64,000 bases of DNA from Branchiibius hedensis (GTDB lineage: Bacteria > Actinomycetota > Actinomycetes > Actinomycetales > Dermatophilaceae): assembly GCF_900108585.1 (NCBI RefSeq), contig NZ_UESZ01000001.1:3658001-3722000 (forward strand), given 5' to 3'. Positions 14,791 through 24,000 of the stretch are shown one piece after another. How positions within the stretch are numbered: position 1 is the stretch's first letter; every line of letters starts with the position of its first letter. Made by a program: the position numbers and the translations under genes. Below the pieces are notes generated by a model. That model had not been told where the DNA came from. It made no database searches and saw only the letters and a list, made by a program, of their open reading frames with translations.

Positions 14791-15816
14791 TCAGCCCGCC
14801 TGGGTGGCACCGACGCGGTCGGGCTCGGTGGCCGCGAGTTCAGCCTCCGGCAGCGGGCGCCGTCGGAAGAAGGCCGCGGTGACGGCACCGGAGACGTTGT
14901 GCCACACCGAGAAGATGGCCGGCGGGAGCGCCGCCGCCGGCATCGAGGCGAAGTGCCCGGCGGCCAGCGACGCGGCCAGGCCGGAGTTCTGCATGCCGAC
15001 CTCGAAGGCCAGCGCCCGGCGGGCGCGGTGGTCGAGCCGGGCCGCTTTGCCGGACAGGTAGCCCAGGAAGAGTCCGAAACCGTTGTGCAGGACGACGGCC
15101 ACGAACACCAGCAGTCCGGAGGTCCGGAAGGCGGCGGCGCTGTGGCCCATCACGATCGCGACGATCAGTGAGATCGCCGCGACCGAGACCCAGGGGAAGA
15201 CGCCCGCAATGCGATCGACCCACCGCCCGGCCACCAGACGGATCACGACGCCGAGGATCACCGGGATCAGCACGGTCTTGACGATGTCGAGGAACATCGA
15301 CCCGGCCGCCACGTGCAGGTAGGAGCCGGCCAGCCACAGGGTGAGCAGCGGGGTCAAGACCGGGGCGACCAGGGTCGACAAGGTGGCCACGGAGACCGAC
15401 AGGGCGACGTCACCCTTCGCGAGGTACGTCATCACGTTCGAGGCCGTGCCGCTCGGGGCGCAGCCGACCAGGATGACGCCGACCGCGAGCGCCGGATTCA
15501 GGCCGAGGGCGTGCGCGATCGCCCAGCCGGCGAGCGGCATGATCACGTAGTGCGCCACCAGGCCGAGCAGCACCACCCACGGCCGTTTGGCGATCCGCGC
15601 GAAGTCCGGCGGGGTGAGCGTGACCCCCATGCAGAGCATCACGATCCCCAGCAGGTACGGCACCTGCGGGGTGAACGGGGTGAAGGTGTCCGGGAAGAGA
15701 TAGCCGGCGGCGCCCGCGGCGAGCACCAGCAGCGGGAAGATCGTGACGGCGATGAGCGCGCTGCGGTCCTGGCGATTCTGCGCGGTGTTATTTGAAAGAC
15801 TATCTATCTGTGACAC
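14791..15816 (-). CDS. Bile acid:sodium symporter (BASS) family transporter
   Basis: 341-residue integral membrane protein with about ten hydrophobic segments. The family signature is visible in VGVILVGCAPSGTASNVMTYLAKGDVALSVSVATLSTL (residues about 110-150) and VGMQNSGLAASLA near 270. Members move bile acids, pantoate, pyruvate or other organic anions with sodium; the substrate here is unknown. The GTG start at 15816 has a TACCAT box 7 nt upstream and no clear Shine-Dalgarno, so the message is probably leaderless. Its place beside the purine operon may be chance. Confidence 0.9.
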   Translation of the reverse strand: MSQIDSLSNNTAQNRQDRSALIAVTIFPLLVLAAGAAGYLFPDTFTPFTPQVPYLLGIVMLCMGVTLTPPDFARIAKRPWVVLLGLVAHYVIMPLAGWAIAHALGLNPALAVGVILVGCAPSGTASNVMTYLAKGDVALSVSVATLSTLVAPVLTPLLTLWLAGSYLHVAAGSMFLDIVKTVLIPVILGVVIRLVAGRWVDRIAGVFPWVSVAAISLIVAIVMGHSAAAFRTSGLLVFVAVVLHNGFGLFLGYLSGKAARLDHRARRALAFEVGMQNSGLAASLAAGHFASMPAAALPPAIFSVWHNVSGAVTAAFFRRRPLPEAELAATEPDRVGATQAG

Positions 15817-15893
15817 GCACCGGATGGTACGCCAAATCGACCGTTATGTGGGACGCCGGTCTCGCGATGTGATCTCGGGCGGCGGGCCCGCAG

Positions 15894-16577
15894 TCACGGG
15901 TGGTCGATGATCCGTCCGTCGACGACGGTGACGAGCCGGTCCAGGGCCGCCCGATGCTGGAGGTCGTGGGTGACCAGCAAGGTCGCGGTGTCGCGCTCGT
16001 GCGTGAGTTGCTGGATCAGCGTCATGACGGCGGCGCCCCGTTCCTGGTCGAGCGCACTGGTGGGTTCGTCGACCAGCAGCACTTCAGGTTGATTGACGAG
16101 CGCCCGGGCGATCGCGACCCGCTGCCGCTGACCGCCGGACAGTTGCGCCGGTCGCTTGCCGGCGTGCTCGGCCAGGCCGACGCTGTCCAGCAACTCGTCG
16201 GCGCGCTCGGCGAGCAGTTTGCGCTGCTGGTGGCTGGGGCGATGACCCAGTTCGCCCATCACCTCCAACTGCTCCCGCGCGGTCAACGACGGCAGCAGGT
16301 TGGACTGTTGGAAGACGATGCCGATGCGGTGGCGGCGCACGGTGGTCGCCTGGGAGCGGGTCAAGGACGTCACGTCGGTGTCGCCGATGAGGACCCGCCC
16401 GGAGTCCGGCCGGATGAGGGTGGCGGCGACGGCCAGCAGACTGGACTTACCCGAGCCCGACGGGCCGGTGATCCCGGTGACCACCCCGGCGTCTCCGCGC
16501 AGGCTGACGTGGTCGACCGCGGTGATCCGCTGGTCACCGTCGGGGAAGGTGAGAGTGACGTCGTCGAGGGTGATCAT
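15894..16577 (-). CDS. ABC transporter ATP-binding protein (MacB/LolD type)
   Basis: 227-residue ATPase with Walker A TGPSGSGKSSLL near 35-46, Q-loop VFQQSNLLPSLTARE near 85, signature LSGGQRQRVAIARAL near 135, Walker B VLLVDEPTSALD near 160 and the switch His in LVTHD near 195. This pattern is the MacB/LolD/FtsE class that pairs with FtsX-like permeases. It overlaps the permease gene by ATGA (16574-16577). With the divergent two-component genes it resembles bacterial antibiotic- or peptide-detoxification modules. Confidence 0.93.
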   Translation of the reverse strand: MITLDDVTLTFPDGDQRITAVDHVSLRGDAGVVTGITGPSGSGKSSLLAVAATLIRPDSGRVLIGDTDVTSLTRSQATTVRRHRIGIVFQQSNLLPSLTAREQLEVMGELGHRPSHQQRKLLAERADELLDSVGLAEHAGKRPAQLSGGQRQRVAIARALVNQPEVLLVDEPTSALDQERGAAVMTLIQQLTHERDTATLLVTHDLQHRAALDRLVTVVDGRIIDHP

Positions 16578-17650
16578 CGGTTACTTCCCAACGCAGTGAG
16601 GGGGTCGGCTTTGGTGATGGTGCGCAGTGCGACGGCGGCGCCGGCGAGGCCGAGGACCACCATCGCGAGGGCCGGCACCAGGGTGGTGAAGACGTTGACC
16701 ATGAACGGCAGCTTGCCGCTGACCAGGAGTCCGAGCCCGACCACCACGAGTAGCCCGGCACCGACCCCTGCGGCCAGTACGACGAGTGCCTGGCCGAGTG
16801 CGTCCCGCATCAGGGTGTTGGTGCTCGCGCCCAGTGCTTTGAGCACCGCAACGTCGCTGGCGCGCTGCATGGTCCACACCGTGAAGAAGGCGCCGACGAC
16901 CAGTGCGGAGATACCGAAGAGCATCGCCACCATCAGGGCCAGCGAGCCGATCTCCGAGCGGAACGTCTCCAGGTGCGGCAACGCGGACAGCGGTGGTTGC
17001 GCGACGGTGTGAGTGCTCGTGGCCACGGCCGTCCAGTCCGGATCTCCTTGCACGGCAAGCAGAGTCGCCAGCCCGTCACCACCAGTCTTCTTGTCCAGCG
17101 ACCCCCAGGCGTCAGGAGTCATCGCGATCACCGGGGTGTGGCTGTACCAGGCATCGCCGCCGATCCGACTGACCCGGTAGGTCGATCCACCCAGCGAGAT
17201 GGTGTCCCCGGTTCTCGCGTGGAGAGCATCGGCGGCGCCCGCAGACAGCCCGATCTCGTCGTCCTTCGTTGGCGCGAGGTCCGTCACGGTGCTGGCCGGG
17301 GCACCCGCCGGGACGCTGAAAATCGCCACCCCGGCCCCCGTCGATCCGTGGGTCGCGCGGGTCTGCGCGATGCCGATCGGTGTCACCGCGTGCACGCCAG
17401 CAGCGGAGCGCCACTGCTCCTGGACGGACGGTGAGATGGCCGACTCACTGAAGGTCGCCGTACCCGAGGGTTGTTCCTGCAACACGATCCGGTCACCCGG
17501 CAGACCCAACAGAGCCGAGACGTTCTGGGCGGCCAGGCCGCCGGTCAGTCCGGTCAGGAAGCCGACGAGCACGGTGATCAGTGCCACCACCGACCCGATG
17601 AGGACGAAACGTCCGCGTGCGAAACGAAGTTCGCGCCACGCGACAAACAT
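16574..17650 (-). CDS. ABC transporter permease, FtsX-like
   Basis: 358 residues. One membrane segment near 15-40, an extracytoplasmic domain of about 190 residues, then three C-terminal segments (about 235-260, 285-310, 325-345) with the FtsX-domain text VWTMQRASDVAVLKALGAS near 260-278. This is the MacB/DevC half-permease layout. Partner of the ATPase encoded immediately after it. Its substrate is unknown; efflux of an antimicrobial peptide or lipid is the usual role. Confidence 0.9.
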   Translation of the reverse strand: MFVAWRELRFARGRFVLIGSVVALITVLVGFLTGLTGGLAAQNVSALLGLPGDRIVLQEQPSGTATFSESAISPSVQEQWRSAAGVHAVTPIGIAQTRATHGSTGAGVAIFSVPAGAPASTVTDLAPTKDDEIGLSAGAADALHARTGDTISLGGSTYRVSRIGGDAWYSHTPVIAMTPDAWGSLDKKTGGDGLATLLAVQGDPDWTAVATSTHTVAQPPLSALPHLETFRSEIGSLALMVAMLFGISALVVGAFFTVWTMQRASDVAVLKALGASTNTLMRDALGQALVVLAAGVGAGLLVVVGLGLLVSGKLPFMVNVFTTLVPALAMVVLGLAGAAVALRTITKADPLTALGSNR

Positions 17651-17747
17651 GAGGTGATCCCTTCAGGCTGCCGGACGGTCCACCAGCCACCCTCCAAGAG
17701 TGTCGGTTCTTGCGTCCGCGAACATCGCTCTTCGGTTGGGTTGTGGA

Positions 17748-17761
17748 ATCGAACTTTCGAT
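17748..17761. promoter_or_regulatory. Inverted repeat between ABC exporter and histidine kinase genes
   Basis: ATCGAA-CT-TTCGAT is a perfect 6-2-6 inverted repeat in the 149-bp divergent gap, 26 bp before the TAGGCT box of the kinase gene. It could be the response-regulator site; there is no second copy to support this. Confidence 0.25.
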
Positions 17762-17799
17762 GGATGGCGTCCCGATGGAACGCGCCTAGGCTGAGGACG

Positions 17800-18954
17800 A
17801 TGGCAGATCACCAGCTCACTCCGGTCTTCACCGGTTTGCGGTTCGGCCTGCACGTCCTGACCGCCGCGCTGTTGGCGGTGGTCGTGGTGCGAATCGTGGC
17901 GCAGCCGCCGGGCCACCCGGCGCTGGCGATGGGGCTGTGGCTGCTCTTCGCGCTGATCTATCTCGCGGGTGCGCAGGTGGCCAGGCTGCGTAGCGCGGCG
18001 CTGACCTATTGCTGGCTTGCCGCCTTGACGGTGTGCTGGCTCGGCCAGCTCGTCCTGGTGCCGGAAGCTGCCTACCTCGCCTTCCCGATGTTTTTCCTCT
18101 ATCTGCATCTGTTGCCTGGTATCGCAGCGCCGCTCGCGGTGCTGGTTGCCACCGCCGCTGCTGTGCTGGGTATCGGCTGGCATTCAGGATTTACACCCGG
18201 GGGAGTCATCGGACCGGTCATCGGAGCCGGTGTCGCTCTGCTCATCGGCCTGGGCTACCAGGCCCTGCAACGCGAAGCCGTCGACCGCGAACGGCTGCTG
18301 GCCGAGTTGGTTGCGGCGCAGAACCAGTTGGCCGCCAGCGAGCGCGAGCAGGGCATGCTGGCCGAGCGTGCGCGGCTGGCTCGCGAGATCCACGACACGG
18401 TCGCGCAAGACCTGTCGAGTATCGGGATGCTCCTGCACGCCGCGGAGCGAGTGGACCCCGACCATCCAGGAGCCGAATACATCCGCACCGCAAGGGAAAC
18501 CGCGGGTACGGCGCTCGCCGAGACCCGCGGTATCGTCCGCGAACTGACCCCGCAGGCCCTCGACGATGGCCTGCCCAGTGCGTTGCGCCGCATCGCCGAG
18601 TCGACGCCCGGTGTGTCCGTCACGGTTGATGCGCCGGAGATCGTCGACCTGCCGATGGATCTGCAGACGACCGTCCTGCGCATCGTCCAGGGCGCGATGG
18701 CCAACGTCGTCCAGCACGCGGGCGCGGCCCACGCTCGCGTCCGCCTCGGGCTGAGCGAGCAGGAACTCGCGCTCGAGATCAGCGACGACGGAACCGGATT
18801 CGACCCGGCTGCTCGCAAGGCAGGAAGCAGCGACTCCTTTGGGCTGCACGCGATCCAGGAGCGGGTCGACCAGTGGGGTGGCACGCTCAACGTCACCTCG
18901 GCTCCGGGCCGGGGGACCACGGTGACGGCGCGGATTCCACGGGCCGCAGCATGA
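17800..18954 (+). CDS. Sensor histidine kinase, NarL-partner (HisKA_3) type
   Basis: 384 residues. Residues about 8-150 hold five or six membrane segments with almost no outside loops, followed by a coiled coil (QREAVDRERLLAELVAAQNQLAASE) and the HisKA_3 phosphoacceptor LAREIHDTVAQDLSSIGMLL (His near 195). The HATPase_c domain has the N-box MANVVQHAGAAHARV, the G1 box EISDDGTGFD and GLHAIQERV. I start it at the ATG at 17800 because a TAGGCT box ends 7 nt before it, indicating a leaderless message. It probably senses envelope stress through the membrane part, the usual mode in this class, and controls the divergent ABC exporter. Confidence 0.92.
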   Translation: MADHQLTPVFTGLRFGLHVLTAALLAVVVVRIVAQPPGHPALAMGLWLLFALIYLAGAQVARLRSAALTYCWLAALTVCWLGQLVLVPEAAYLAFPMFFLYLHLLPGIAAPLAVLVATAAAVLGIGWHSGFTPGGVIGPVIGAGVALLIGLGYQALQREAVDRERLLAELVAAQNQLAASEREQGMLAERARLAREIHDTVAQDLSSIGMLLHAAERVDPDHPGAEYIRTARETAGTALAETRGIVRELTPQALDDGLPSALRRIAESTPGVSVTVDAPEIVDLPMDLQTTVLRIVQGAMANVVQHAGAAHARVRLGLSEQELALEISDDGTGFDPAARKAGSSDSFGLHAIQERVDQWGGTLNVTSAPGRGTTVTARIPRAAA

Positions 18955-19571
18955 TTCGGATCCTGATCGCCGACGACCATCCGGTGGTGCGTACTGGCTT
19001 GCGCGCGATGCTGGCGGGCGAACCAGACCTGGAGGTCGTCGGTGAGGCGGGCACGCCGCAGGAAGCGGTGTTCCTGGCGCAGCAGTTGTCCCCGGAGCTG
19101 GTGTTGATGGATCTGCGGTTCGGCGAAGAAGCCACTGGCGCCGACGCGACCCGGCAGATCCGAGCACAGGAGGCGGCGCCGTACGTGCTGGTGCTGACCA
19201 ACTACGACACCGACGGGGACATTCTCGGTGCCGTTGAGGCGGGCGCGAGTGGCTACCTGCTCAAGGATGCGCCGCCGCAGGAGTTGCTCGCGGCGATCCG
19301 GGCGGCGGCCAGTGGTGAGAGCGCACTTGCCCCGGCGGTCGCGGCGCGGTTGCTGTCGCGGCTACGGTCGCCGGCGGTGAGCTTGTCGGCCAGGGAGATC
19401 GACGTCCTGGGCAAGGTGGCCGACGGTGCGTCAAACGGCGAGATCGCCGCGGCGCTGTTCATCTCCGAGGCGACGGTCAAATCCCATCTGGTGCATGTCT
19501 TTTCGAAGCTCGATGTGACGTCGCGGACCGCTGCCGTCGCTCGCGCCCGGTCCCTCGGCATCCTTCCGTAA
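18951..19571 (+). CDS. NarL/LuxR-type response regulator
   Basis: 206 residues. The receiver domain has IADDHPVVRTG (Asp pair near 8-9), the phosphorylated Asp in LVLMDLRFG near 55, and the conserved Lys in GYLLKDAPPQEL near 105. The LuxR HTH follows: LSAREIDVLGKVADGASNGEIAAALFISEATVKSHLVHVFSKL. The ATG overlaps the kinase stop (ATGA at 18951), so the pair is co-translated. Confidence 0.95.
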   Translation: MIRILIADDHPVVRTGLRAMLAGEPDLEVVGEAGTPQEAVFLAQQLSPELVLMDLRFGEEATGADATRQIRAQEAAPYVLVLTNYDTDGDILGAVEAGASGYLLKDAPPQELLAAIRAAASGESALAPAVAARLLSRLRSPAVSLSAREIDVLGKVADGASNGEIAAALFISEATVKSHLVHVFSKLDVTSRTAAVARARSLGILP

Positions 19572-19576
19572 CGCCT

Positions 19577-20190
19577 TCAGTGGAAGGCGAGTTTCAGCGC
19601 CAAGACGCCCATGGTGGCCGCGATGGTGCCGTCGATCACCGGCCAGGTGAACGGGCGACGGAAGAGCGGGCGCAGCAACCGAGCGCCGCCGCCCAGTGCC
19701 GCGAACCACACCGCGCTGGCGGTGATCGCGCCGGCGGCGACCCACCAGCGGCCGCCCGGGTGGGCGTTGGCCAGCGATCCGATCAGCAACATCGTGTCGA
19801 GGTAGACGTGCGGGTTCAGCCAGGTGAACGCGGCGGTGGTCAGCAGCACCGTGCGCAGTGCGGCGGGGGCGACCGCCGTCGCCTCCAGGCTGGCCGGTGC
19901 GCGTACGCCGTGTAGGCACCGCCGGGCGGACAGCACTGCGTAGCCGATCAGCCAGGTGACCCCGAGCCACTGCAGCACCGTGAGCAGCCAGGGCGCGCGG
20001 GCCGTCAGTGCGCCGAGTCCGGCGACCCCGGCGACGATGAGCGCGGCGTCCGACGCGATACAGAGGATGACCGCCGGCACCACAATGCGAGCGGGCTGGC
20101 TGAGCCCGAGGCGCAGACGTAGGCGTTCTGCGCGCCGATCGCCACGATGAGGCTGAGGCCGGTCACCAGCCCGATCAGATAGGAACTCAC
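19577..20190 (-). pseudogene. argO: LysE/ArgO-family exporter gene broken by a 1-bp frameshift
   Basis: Read from the GTG at 20190, the first 30 codons give the classic LysE/ArgO start SSYLIGLVTGLSLIVAIGAQNAYV. The frame then runs into unrelated text (CASGSASPLALWCRR). Shifting by one base at about 20116 restores the family sequence LRLGLSQPARIVVPAVILC and continues open to the stop at 19577 (IASDAALIVAGVAGLG, FTWLNPHVYLDTMLLIGS). Adding one C after TACGTC would make a normal protein of about 204 residues. Either the arginine/lysine exporter is recently inactivated or the base is a sequencing error. The divergent LysR gene is its expected regulator. Confidence 0.82.
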
Positions 20191-20231
20191 CGCTCCAGCG
20201 TGGGCGCTGCCCGTAATGAAGTCCAGCGAAT

Positions 20232-20254
20232 GATTCTTCAGAAACATTAGAATC
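20232..20254. promoter_or_regulatory. LysR-type operator between argO and lysG/argP-like gene
   Basis: GATTCT (20232-20237) and AGAATC (20249-20254) form a T-N11-A box typical of LysR-type regulators. It overlaps the TAGAAT -10 box (20248-20253) of the regulator gene, so autoregulation is likely. Confidence 0.55.
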
Positions 20255-20259
20255 GCTTC

Positions 20260-21138
20260 ATGACCCCCGATGCCGTCCAGGTGCAGACCTTCGTCGCCGT
20301 GGTCGATCACGGAAGTTTCGATGCGGCGGCGCGGGTACTCAACGTCACGCCGTCGGCGGTATCTCAACGTATTCGTGGTCTGGAGAACGCCCTGGGGCAG
20401 ACGTTGGTCGAGCGGGCCCTGCCGGCTCGAGCGACCGCCGCAGGCGAACGCTTGCTGCGCTACGCACGCCAGGTGCAGGTGCTTCACGATGACCTCGAGG
20501 GCGATCTGGACGCCGCGTCCGTCGGGATTCGCGTCGTGAGCATCTCGGTCAACGCGGATTCACTGGCGACCTGGTTCCTTCCCGCGTTCGACCGGGTAAC
20601 TCGCGAGCACGCGATCACGCTCGAGCTGCATCGTGAGGATGAGCAATCCAAGGCAGCGATGCTGCGGGCGGGGCGCGTGATGGCCGCCGTGACCGCCGAT
20701 CGTCGCCCCGTGGTCGGCTGCCGAAGTACCCGGCTGGGAGTGATGCGGTACCGCGCAGTGGCCAGCCCGGCGTACGTCGATGATTGGCTCTCCGGGCGCC
20801 CGCACCTCGCGCAGGGCGCCCCGATCGTGACCTTCGATCGGTCAGATGACCTGCAGCACAACTACTTCCGTACTAGTACCGGCAATGCTCTGGGTGCTCC
20901 ACGGCACTACATCCCGTCGACGACGGAGCACCGCACGGCGGTCCTGCTGGGACTTGGCTGGGGCATGATCCCGGAGATCTTCTGCTCGTCGTTGCTGGCG
21001 GAGGGTGCGTTGGTGGACCTGACGCCCGGTCGCACCCTCGACGTCCCGTTGCACTGGCAACGCTGGAAGGTTGCCTCGACGCTGCTGGACACCGTGACCG
21101 AGTTGGTGGCCGGTGCAGCGCGGTCGGCGCTGGCCTGA
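20260..21138 (+). CDS. LysR-family regulator, ArgP/LysG type
   Basis: 292 residues. The N-terminal HTH spans about residues 5-65 (VQTFVAVVDHGSFDAAARVLNVTPSAVSQRIRGLE), which matches the ArgP/LysG subgroup closely, followed by the effector domain (VSISVNADSLATWFLPAFDRV). In that subgroup the protein activates the divergent lysine/arginine exporter gene when basic amino acids accumulate; here that exporter is frameshifted. The ATG at 20260 lies 6 nt after TAGAAT with no Shine-Dalgarno, suggesting a leaderless message. Confidence 0.9.
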   Translation: MTPDAVQVQTFVAVVDHGSFDAAARVLNVTPSAVSQRIRGLENALGQTLVERALPARATAAGERLLRYARQVQVLHDDLEGDLDAASVGIRVVSISVNADSLATWFLPAFDRVTREHAITLELHREDEQSKAAMLRAGRVMAAVTADRRPVVGCRSTRLGVMRYRAVASPAYVDDWLSGRPHLAQGAPIVTFDRSDDLQHNYFRTSTGNALGAPRHYIPSTTEHRTAVLLGLGWGMIPEIFCSSLLAEGALVDLTPGRTLDVPLHWQRWKVASTLLDTVTELVAGAARSALA

Positions 21139-21229
21139 TCCTGGGAGTTCGCTGAGATCTCGGCGCTCGTGTATTCCTCTCGCGCAACGGATCTCGTCAT
21201 AGATGCAGGTCCCATCCAAGGAGGTCACC

Positions 21230-22003
21230 ATGAGCACCACATCCGCCGCCGTCGGCGACTTCAAACTCGGCAAACTTCCGGCGCGTCCTGACGCCGTCAG
21301 CTTCAAACTGTCGAAGTACCTCGAACCCCGGCGCCTGCCGACCCCACCGGCTCATTTCGGCCACGACACGGGCGTGGCGCCGTGGCAGATGTTGGGCAAC
21401 GACCGGGTAGGGGACTGCGTCATCGCCGGTGGCCTGCACGAGACGATGCTCTGGACCAAGAACGGATCCCAGGAGGTCGCAGTGAGCACTGACGCCGCGA
21501 TCAACAACTACTCAGCGATCACCGGGTACGTCCCGGGGCAGCCGGACACTGACCGCGGCACGGACATGGCGGTGGCGGCGTCGTACCGCCGACACACCGG
21601 TCTCGTGGACGCCAGCGGCCACCGGCACAAGATCGCGGCGTACCTGGCGTTGACACCAGGGGACGTGCAGGAGCACCTGCTCGCGATCTACCTGTTCGGT
21701 GCGATCGGGGTGGGCGTGCGTTTCCCGGAGTCGGCGATGCAACAGTTCCGTGACCACCAGCCCTGGGACGTCGTGCCCGGGTCGCGGATCGAAGGTGGTC
21801 ACTACATCCCGGCCGTGGCACGACGCAACGGTCGCTTCATCATCGTGACCTGGGGTCGGGAGCAGCCGATGACCGATGCGTTCCTGCAGGAGTACAACGA
21901 CGAGAGCTACGCCTACGTCTCGAAAGAGTATCTACGGCAGGGTCATTCGCCGGAAGGCTTCAACATGGCTGAGCTGAAGGCTGATCTCGCCGCGCTTGGC
22001 TGA
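21230..22003 (+). CDS. Conserved protein of unknown function with NDxxGDC motif
   Basis: 257 residues, starting at the ATG at 21230 with AAGGAGG 5 nt upstream. No signal peptide or membrane segment. The stretch GNDRVGDCVIAGGLHETMLW near residues 60-80 places a Cys at the start of a helix, and EGGHYIPAVARRNGRFIIVTWGREQPMT near 190-220 supplies a His followed by a conserved Trp-containing strand. Such Cys/His spacing resembles papain- or C39-like folds, so a cysteine peptidase or amidase activity is possible; no substrate can be named. It appears single, with its own promoter region. Confidence 0.75.
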   Translation: MSTTSAAVGDFKLGKLPARPDAVSFKLSKYLEPRRLPTPPAHFGHDTGVAPWQMLGNDRVGDCVIAGGLHETMLWTKNGSQEVAVSTDAAINNYSAITGYVPGQPDTDRGTDMAVAASYRRHTGLVDASGHRHKIAAYLALTPGDVQEHLLAIYLFGAIGVGVRFPESAMQQFRDHQPWDVVPGSRIEGGHYIPAVARRNGRFIIVTWGREQPMTDAFLQEYNDESYAYVSKEYLRQGHSPEGFNMAELKADLAALG

Positions 22004-22063
22004 TTTCCAGGGTCGCCACTGACGGGTGGTGCCAGCTACCCCTGGCAGGAGTAGAAGGGGGCA

Positions 22064-23518
22064 ATGGCACAAACGCAGGGGGACCAGGAACTCGGCACGA
22101 TCACCACGGACATACCGGCTCGATTGGACCGGCTGCCGTGGGCCCGATGGCATTGGATCATCGTCATCGGATTGGGCACCGTATGGGTGCTCGACGGGCT
22201 CGAAGTCACCATCGTCGGCAACCTGTCCGACGTCCTCAAGGACTCGACGCACGGGCTCGGGCTGAGCAGTTCGCAGATCGGTCTGGCCGGTGCGGTGTAC
22301 GTCGCCGGATCGTGCATCGGCGCGCTCTTCTTCGGTCAGCTCACCGACCGGTTCGGCCGCAAGAAGCTGTTCATCATCACGCTCCTGGTCTACCTGGTGG
22401 GCACCGTGCTCACCGCTGCGTCGATGAACCCGGCGTGGTACTTCGCCTGCCGCTTCATCACCGGGTTGGGTATCGGAGGGGAGTACGCCGCGGTGAACTC
22501 CGCGATCGACGAACTCATCCCGGCGGCCTTCCGGGGACGGATCGACATCACCATCAACGGGTCGTATTGGCTTGGGGCGGCGGCTGGTTCGCTTCTGACG
22601 ATCCCATTGCTGGACCCGCAGTTGGTGAACCCGGAATTCGGCTGGCGGTTCTGCTTCGCACTCGGCGCGATCCTCGGGGTCGGGGTGCTCTTCGTGCGGC
22701 GCAACGTGCCCGAGTCGCCACGCTGGTTGTTCATCCACGGTCGCGAGGACGAGGCCGAGGAGATCGTCGGCGGGATCGAGAAGCGGGTCGAGCACGAGGA
22801 TCACGTGTCGTTGCCGGACGTCGACAAGACGCTCAAAATCCGGCAGCGGCACACCATCGGGCTGACGACCATCGCTCGGACCGTCTTCACCGAGTACCCC
22901 CGCCGCACCATCTTGTGCCTGGGCATGTTCATCGGTCAGGCGTTCCTCTACAACGCGTTCTTCTTCACCTTCGGCGACACGCTCCAAACCTTCCTCGGAG
23001 TCGGTCAAACCGGTTGGTACCTGGCGGCGTTCGCGATCAGTAACTTCGCCGGCGCATTGATCCTCGGTCCACTCTTCGACAAGGTGGGGCGCAAGATCAT
23101 GATCTCCGCGACGTACATCGTCTCGGGCGTCATCCTGGCGATCGCCGGTCTCCTGCTCGGCAATCTCACCGCAGTCACGCTGACGATCTTCGGCATGGTC
23201 GCCTTCTTCGTAGCCTCGGCGGGTGCCAGCTCGGCGTACTTGACGGCGTCGGAGATCTTCCCGATGGAGACGCGGGCGCTGTGCATCGCGTTCTTCTATG
23301 CGATCGGTACGGCGGCCGGCGGCATCAGCGGTCCGCTGCTCTTCGGCAAACTGATCGACAACGCGTCGGCGGCCAAGGACATCACGGGTATCGCCCCCGG
23401 TTACTACCTGGGCGCGGCCTTGATGGTGGTCGGCGGGATCCTGGCGCTCTTCTTGTCGGTGGATGCGGCGCAGAAGTCGTTGGAGGACATTGCCGCCCCG
23501 ATCAGCGAGGTGGAGTGA
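22064..23518 (+). CDS. MFS transporter, sugar-porter/aromatic-acid type
   Basis: 484 residues, twelve predicted membrane segments. Family motifs are clear: FFGQLTDRFGRKKLFI near residue 90, RFITGLGIGGEYAAVNSAIDEL near 130-150, VPESPRWLFIHGR near 215, LFDKVGRKIMI near 340 and ASEIFPMETRALCIAF near 395. Members of this group move sugars, aromatic acids or other small acids with protons. GAAGGGGG precedes the ATG. The last 17 bp overlap the end of the convergent marR gene, so antisense effects are possible and the MarR protein is its likely regulator. Confidence 0.9.
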   Translation: MAQTQGDQELGTITTDIPARLDRLPWARWHWIIVIGLGTVWVLDGLEVTIVGNLSDVLKDSTHGLGLSSSQIGLAGAVYVAGSCIGALFFGQLTDRFGRKKLFIITLLVYLVGTVLTAASMNPAWYFACRFITGLGIGGEYAAVNSAIDELIPAAFRGRIDITINGSYWLGAAAGSLLTIPLLDPQLVNPEFGWRFCFALGAILGVGVLFVRRNVPESPRWLFIHGREDEAEEIVGGIEKRVEHEDHVSLPDVDKTLKIRQRHTIGLTTIARTVFTEYPRRTILCLGMFIGQAFLYNAFFFTFGDTLQTFLGVGQTGWYLAAFAISNFAGALILGPLFDKVGRKIMISATYIVSGVILAIAGLLLGNLTAVTLTIFGMVAFFVASAGASSAYLTASEIFPMETRALCIAFFYAIGTAAGGISGPLLFGKLIDNASAAKDITGIAPGYYLGAALMVVGGILALFLSVDAAQKSLEDIAAPISEVE

Positions 23519-23981
23519 GCGCGGCCTGCTCGTCGTCGGTGAGGGGCAGCGGGTCATCGGCGGCCGCGATCAGGCCGTGGAGGGTTTCGGCGAGGGCGGG
23601 CAGCTCCGCCTGCTGAAGGCCGAGGCGCCGAATCATGATGCTGGGGACGTGTATTGCTCGCTCTCGCAGGGCGATTCCGCGCTCGGTGAGGTCGATGTCC
23701 AAGGTGCGCTCGTTGCCCGGTTGGCGCTGCCGGGTCACGTACCCCTCCCGCTCCAGCCGTTTGATCAGCGGAGTGATCGTGCCCGGATCCAGTCGCAGGG
23801 CATCGCTGAGCTGCCGGTTGGACTGCGGATGGTGCTCCCACAGCGCGAGCATCACCAGGTACTGCGGATGGGTCAGACCGAGCGGCTCCAGCACCGGGCG
23901 ATAGGCACCGATGATGCCGCGGGCAGCGAGGGCCAAGCCGTAACAGACCTGGTTCTCCAGGGCGAGCGGGTCGTCGGTCAC
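23502..23981 (-). CDS. MarR-family transcriptional regulator
   Basis: 159 residues with the MarR winged helix at about 35-100: LTHPQYLVMLALWEHHPQSNRQLSDALRLDPGTITPLIKRLEREGYVTRQRQPGNERTLDIDLTERG. The first 25 residues (ALENQVCYGLALAARGIIGAYRPVLEPLG) and the Cys near residue 13 resemble the OhrR subgroup, where that Cys senses organic peroxides; this is an inference, because no ohr gene is in the window. The GTG at 23981 lies 6 nt after TAGACT, pointing to a leaderless message. Confidence 0.9.
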   Translation of the reverse strand: MTDDPLALENQVCYGLALAARGIIGAYRPVLEPLGLTHPQYLVMLALWEHHPQSNRQLSDALRLDPGTITPLIKRLEREGYVTRQRQPGNERTLDIDLTERGIALRERAIHVPSIMIRRLGLQQAELPALAETLHGLIAAADDPLPLTDDEQAALTPPR

Positions 23982-24000
23982 GCGATGAGTCTAGCGATAG

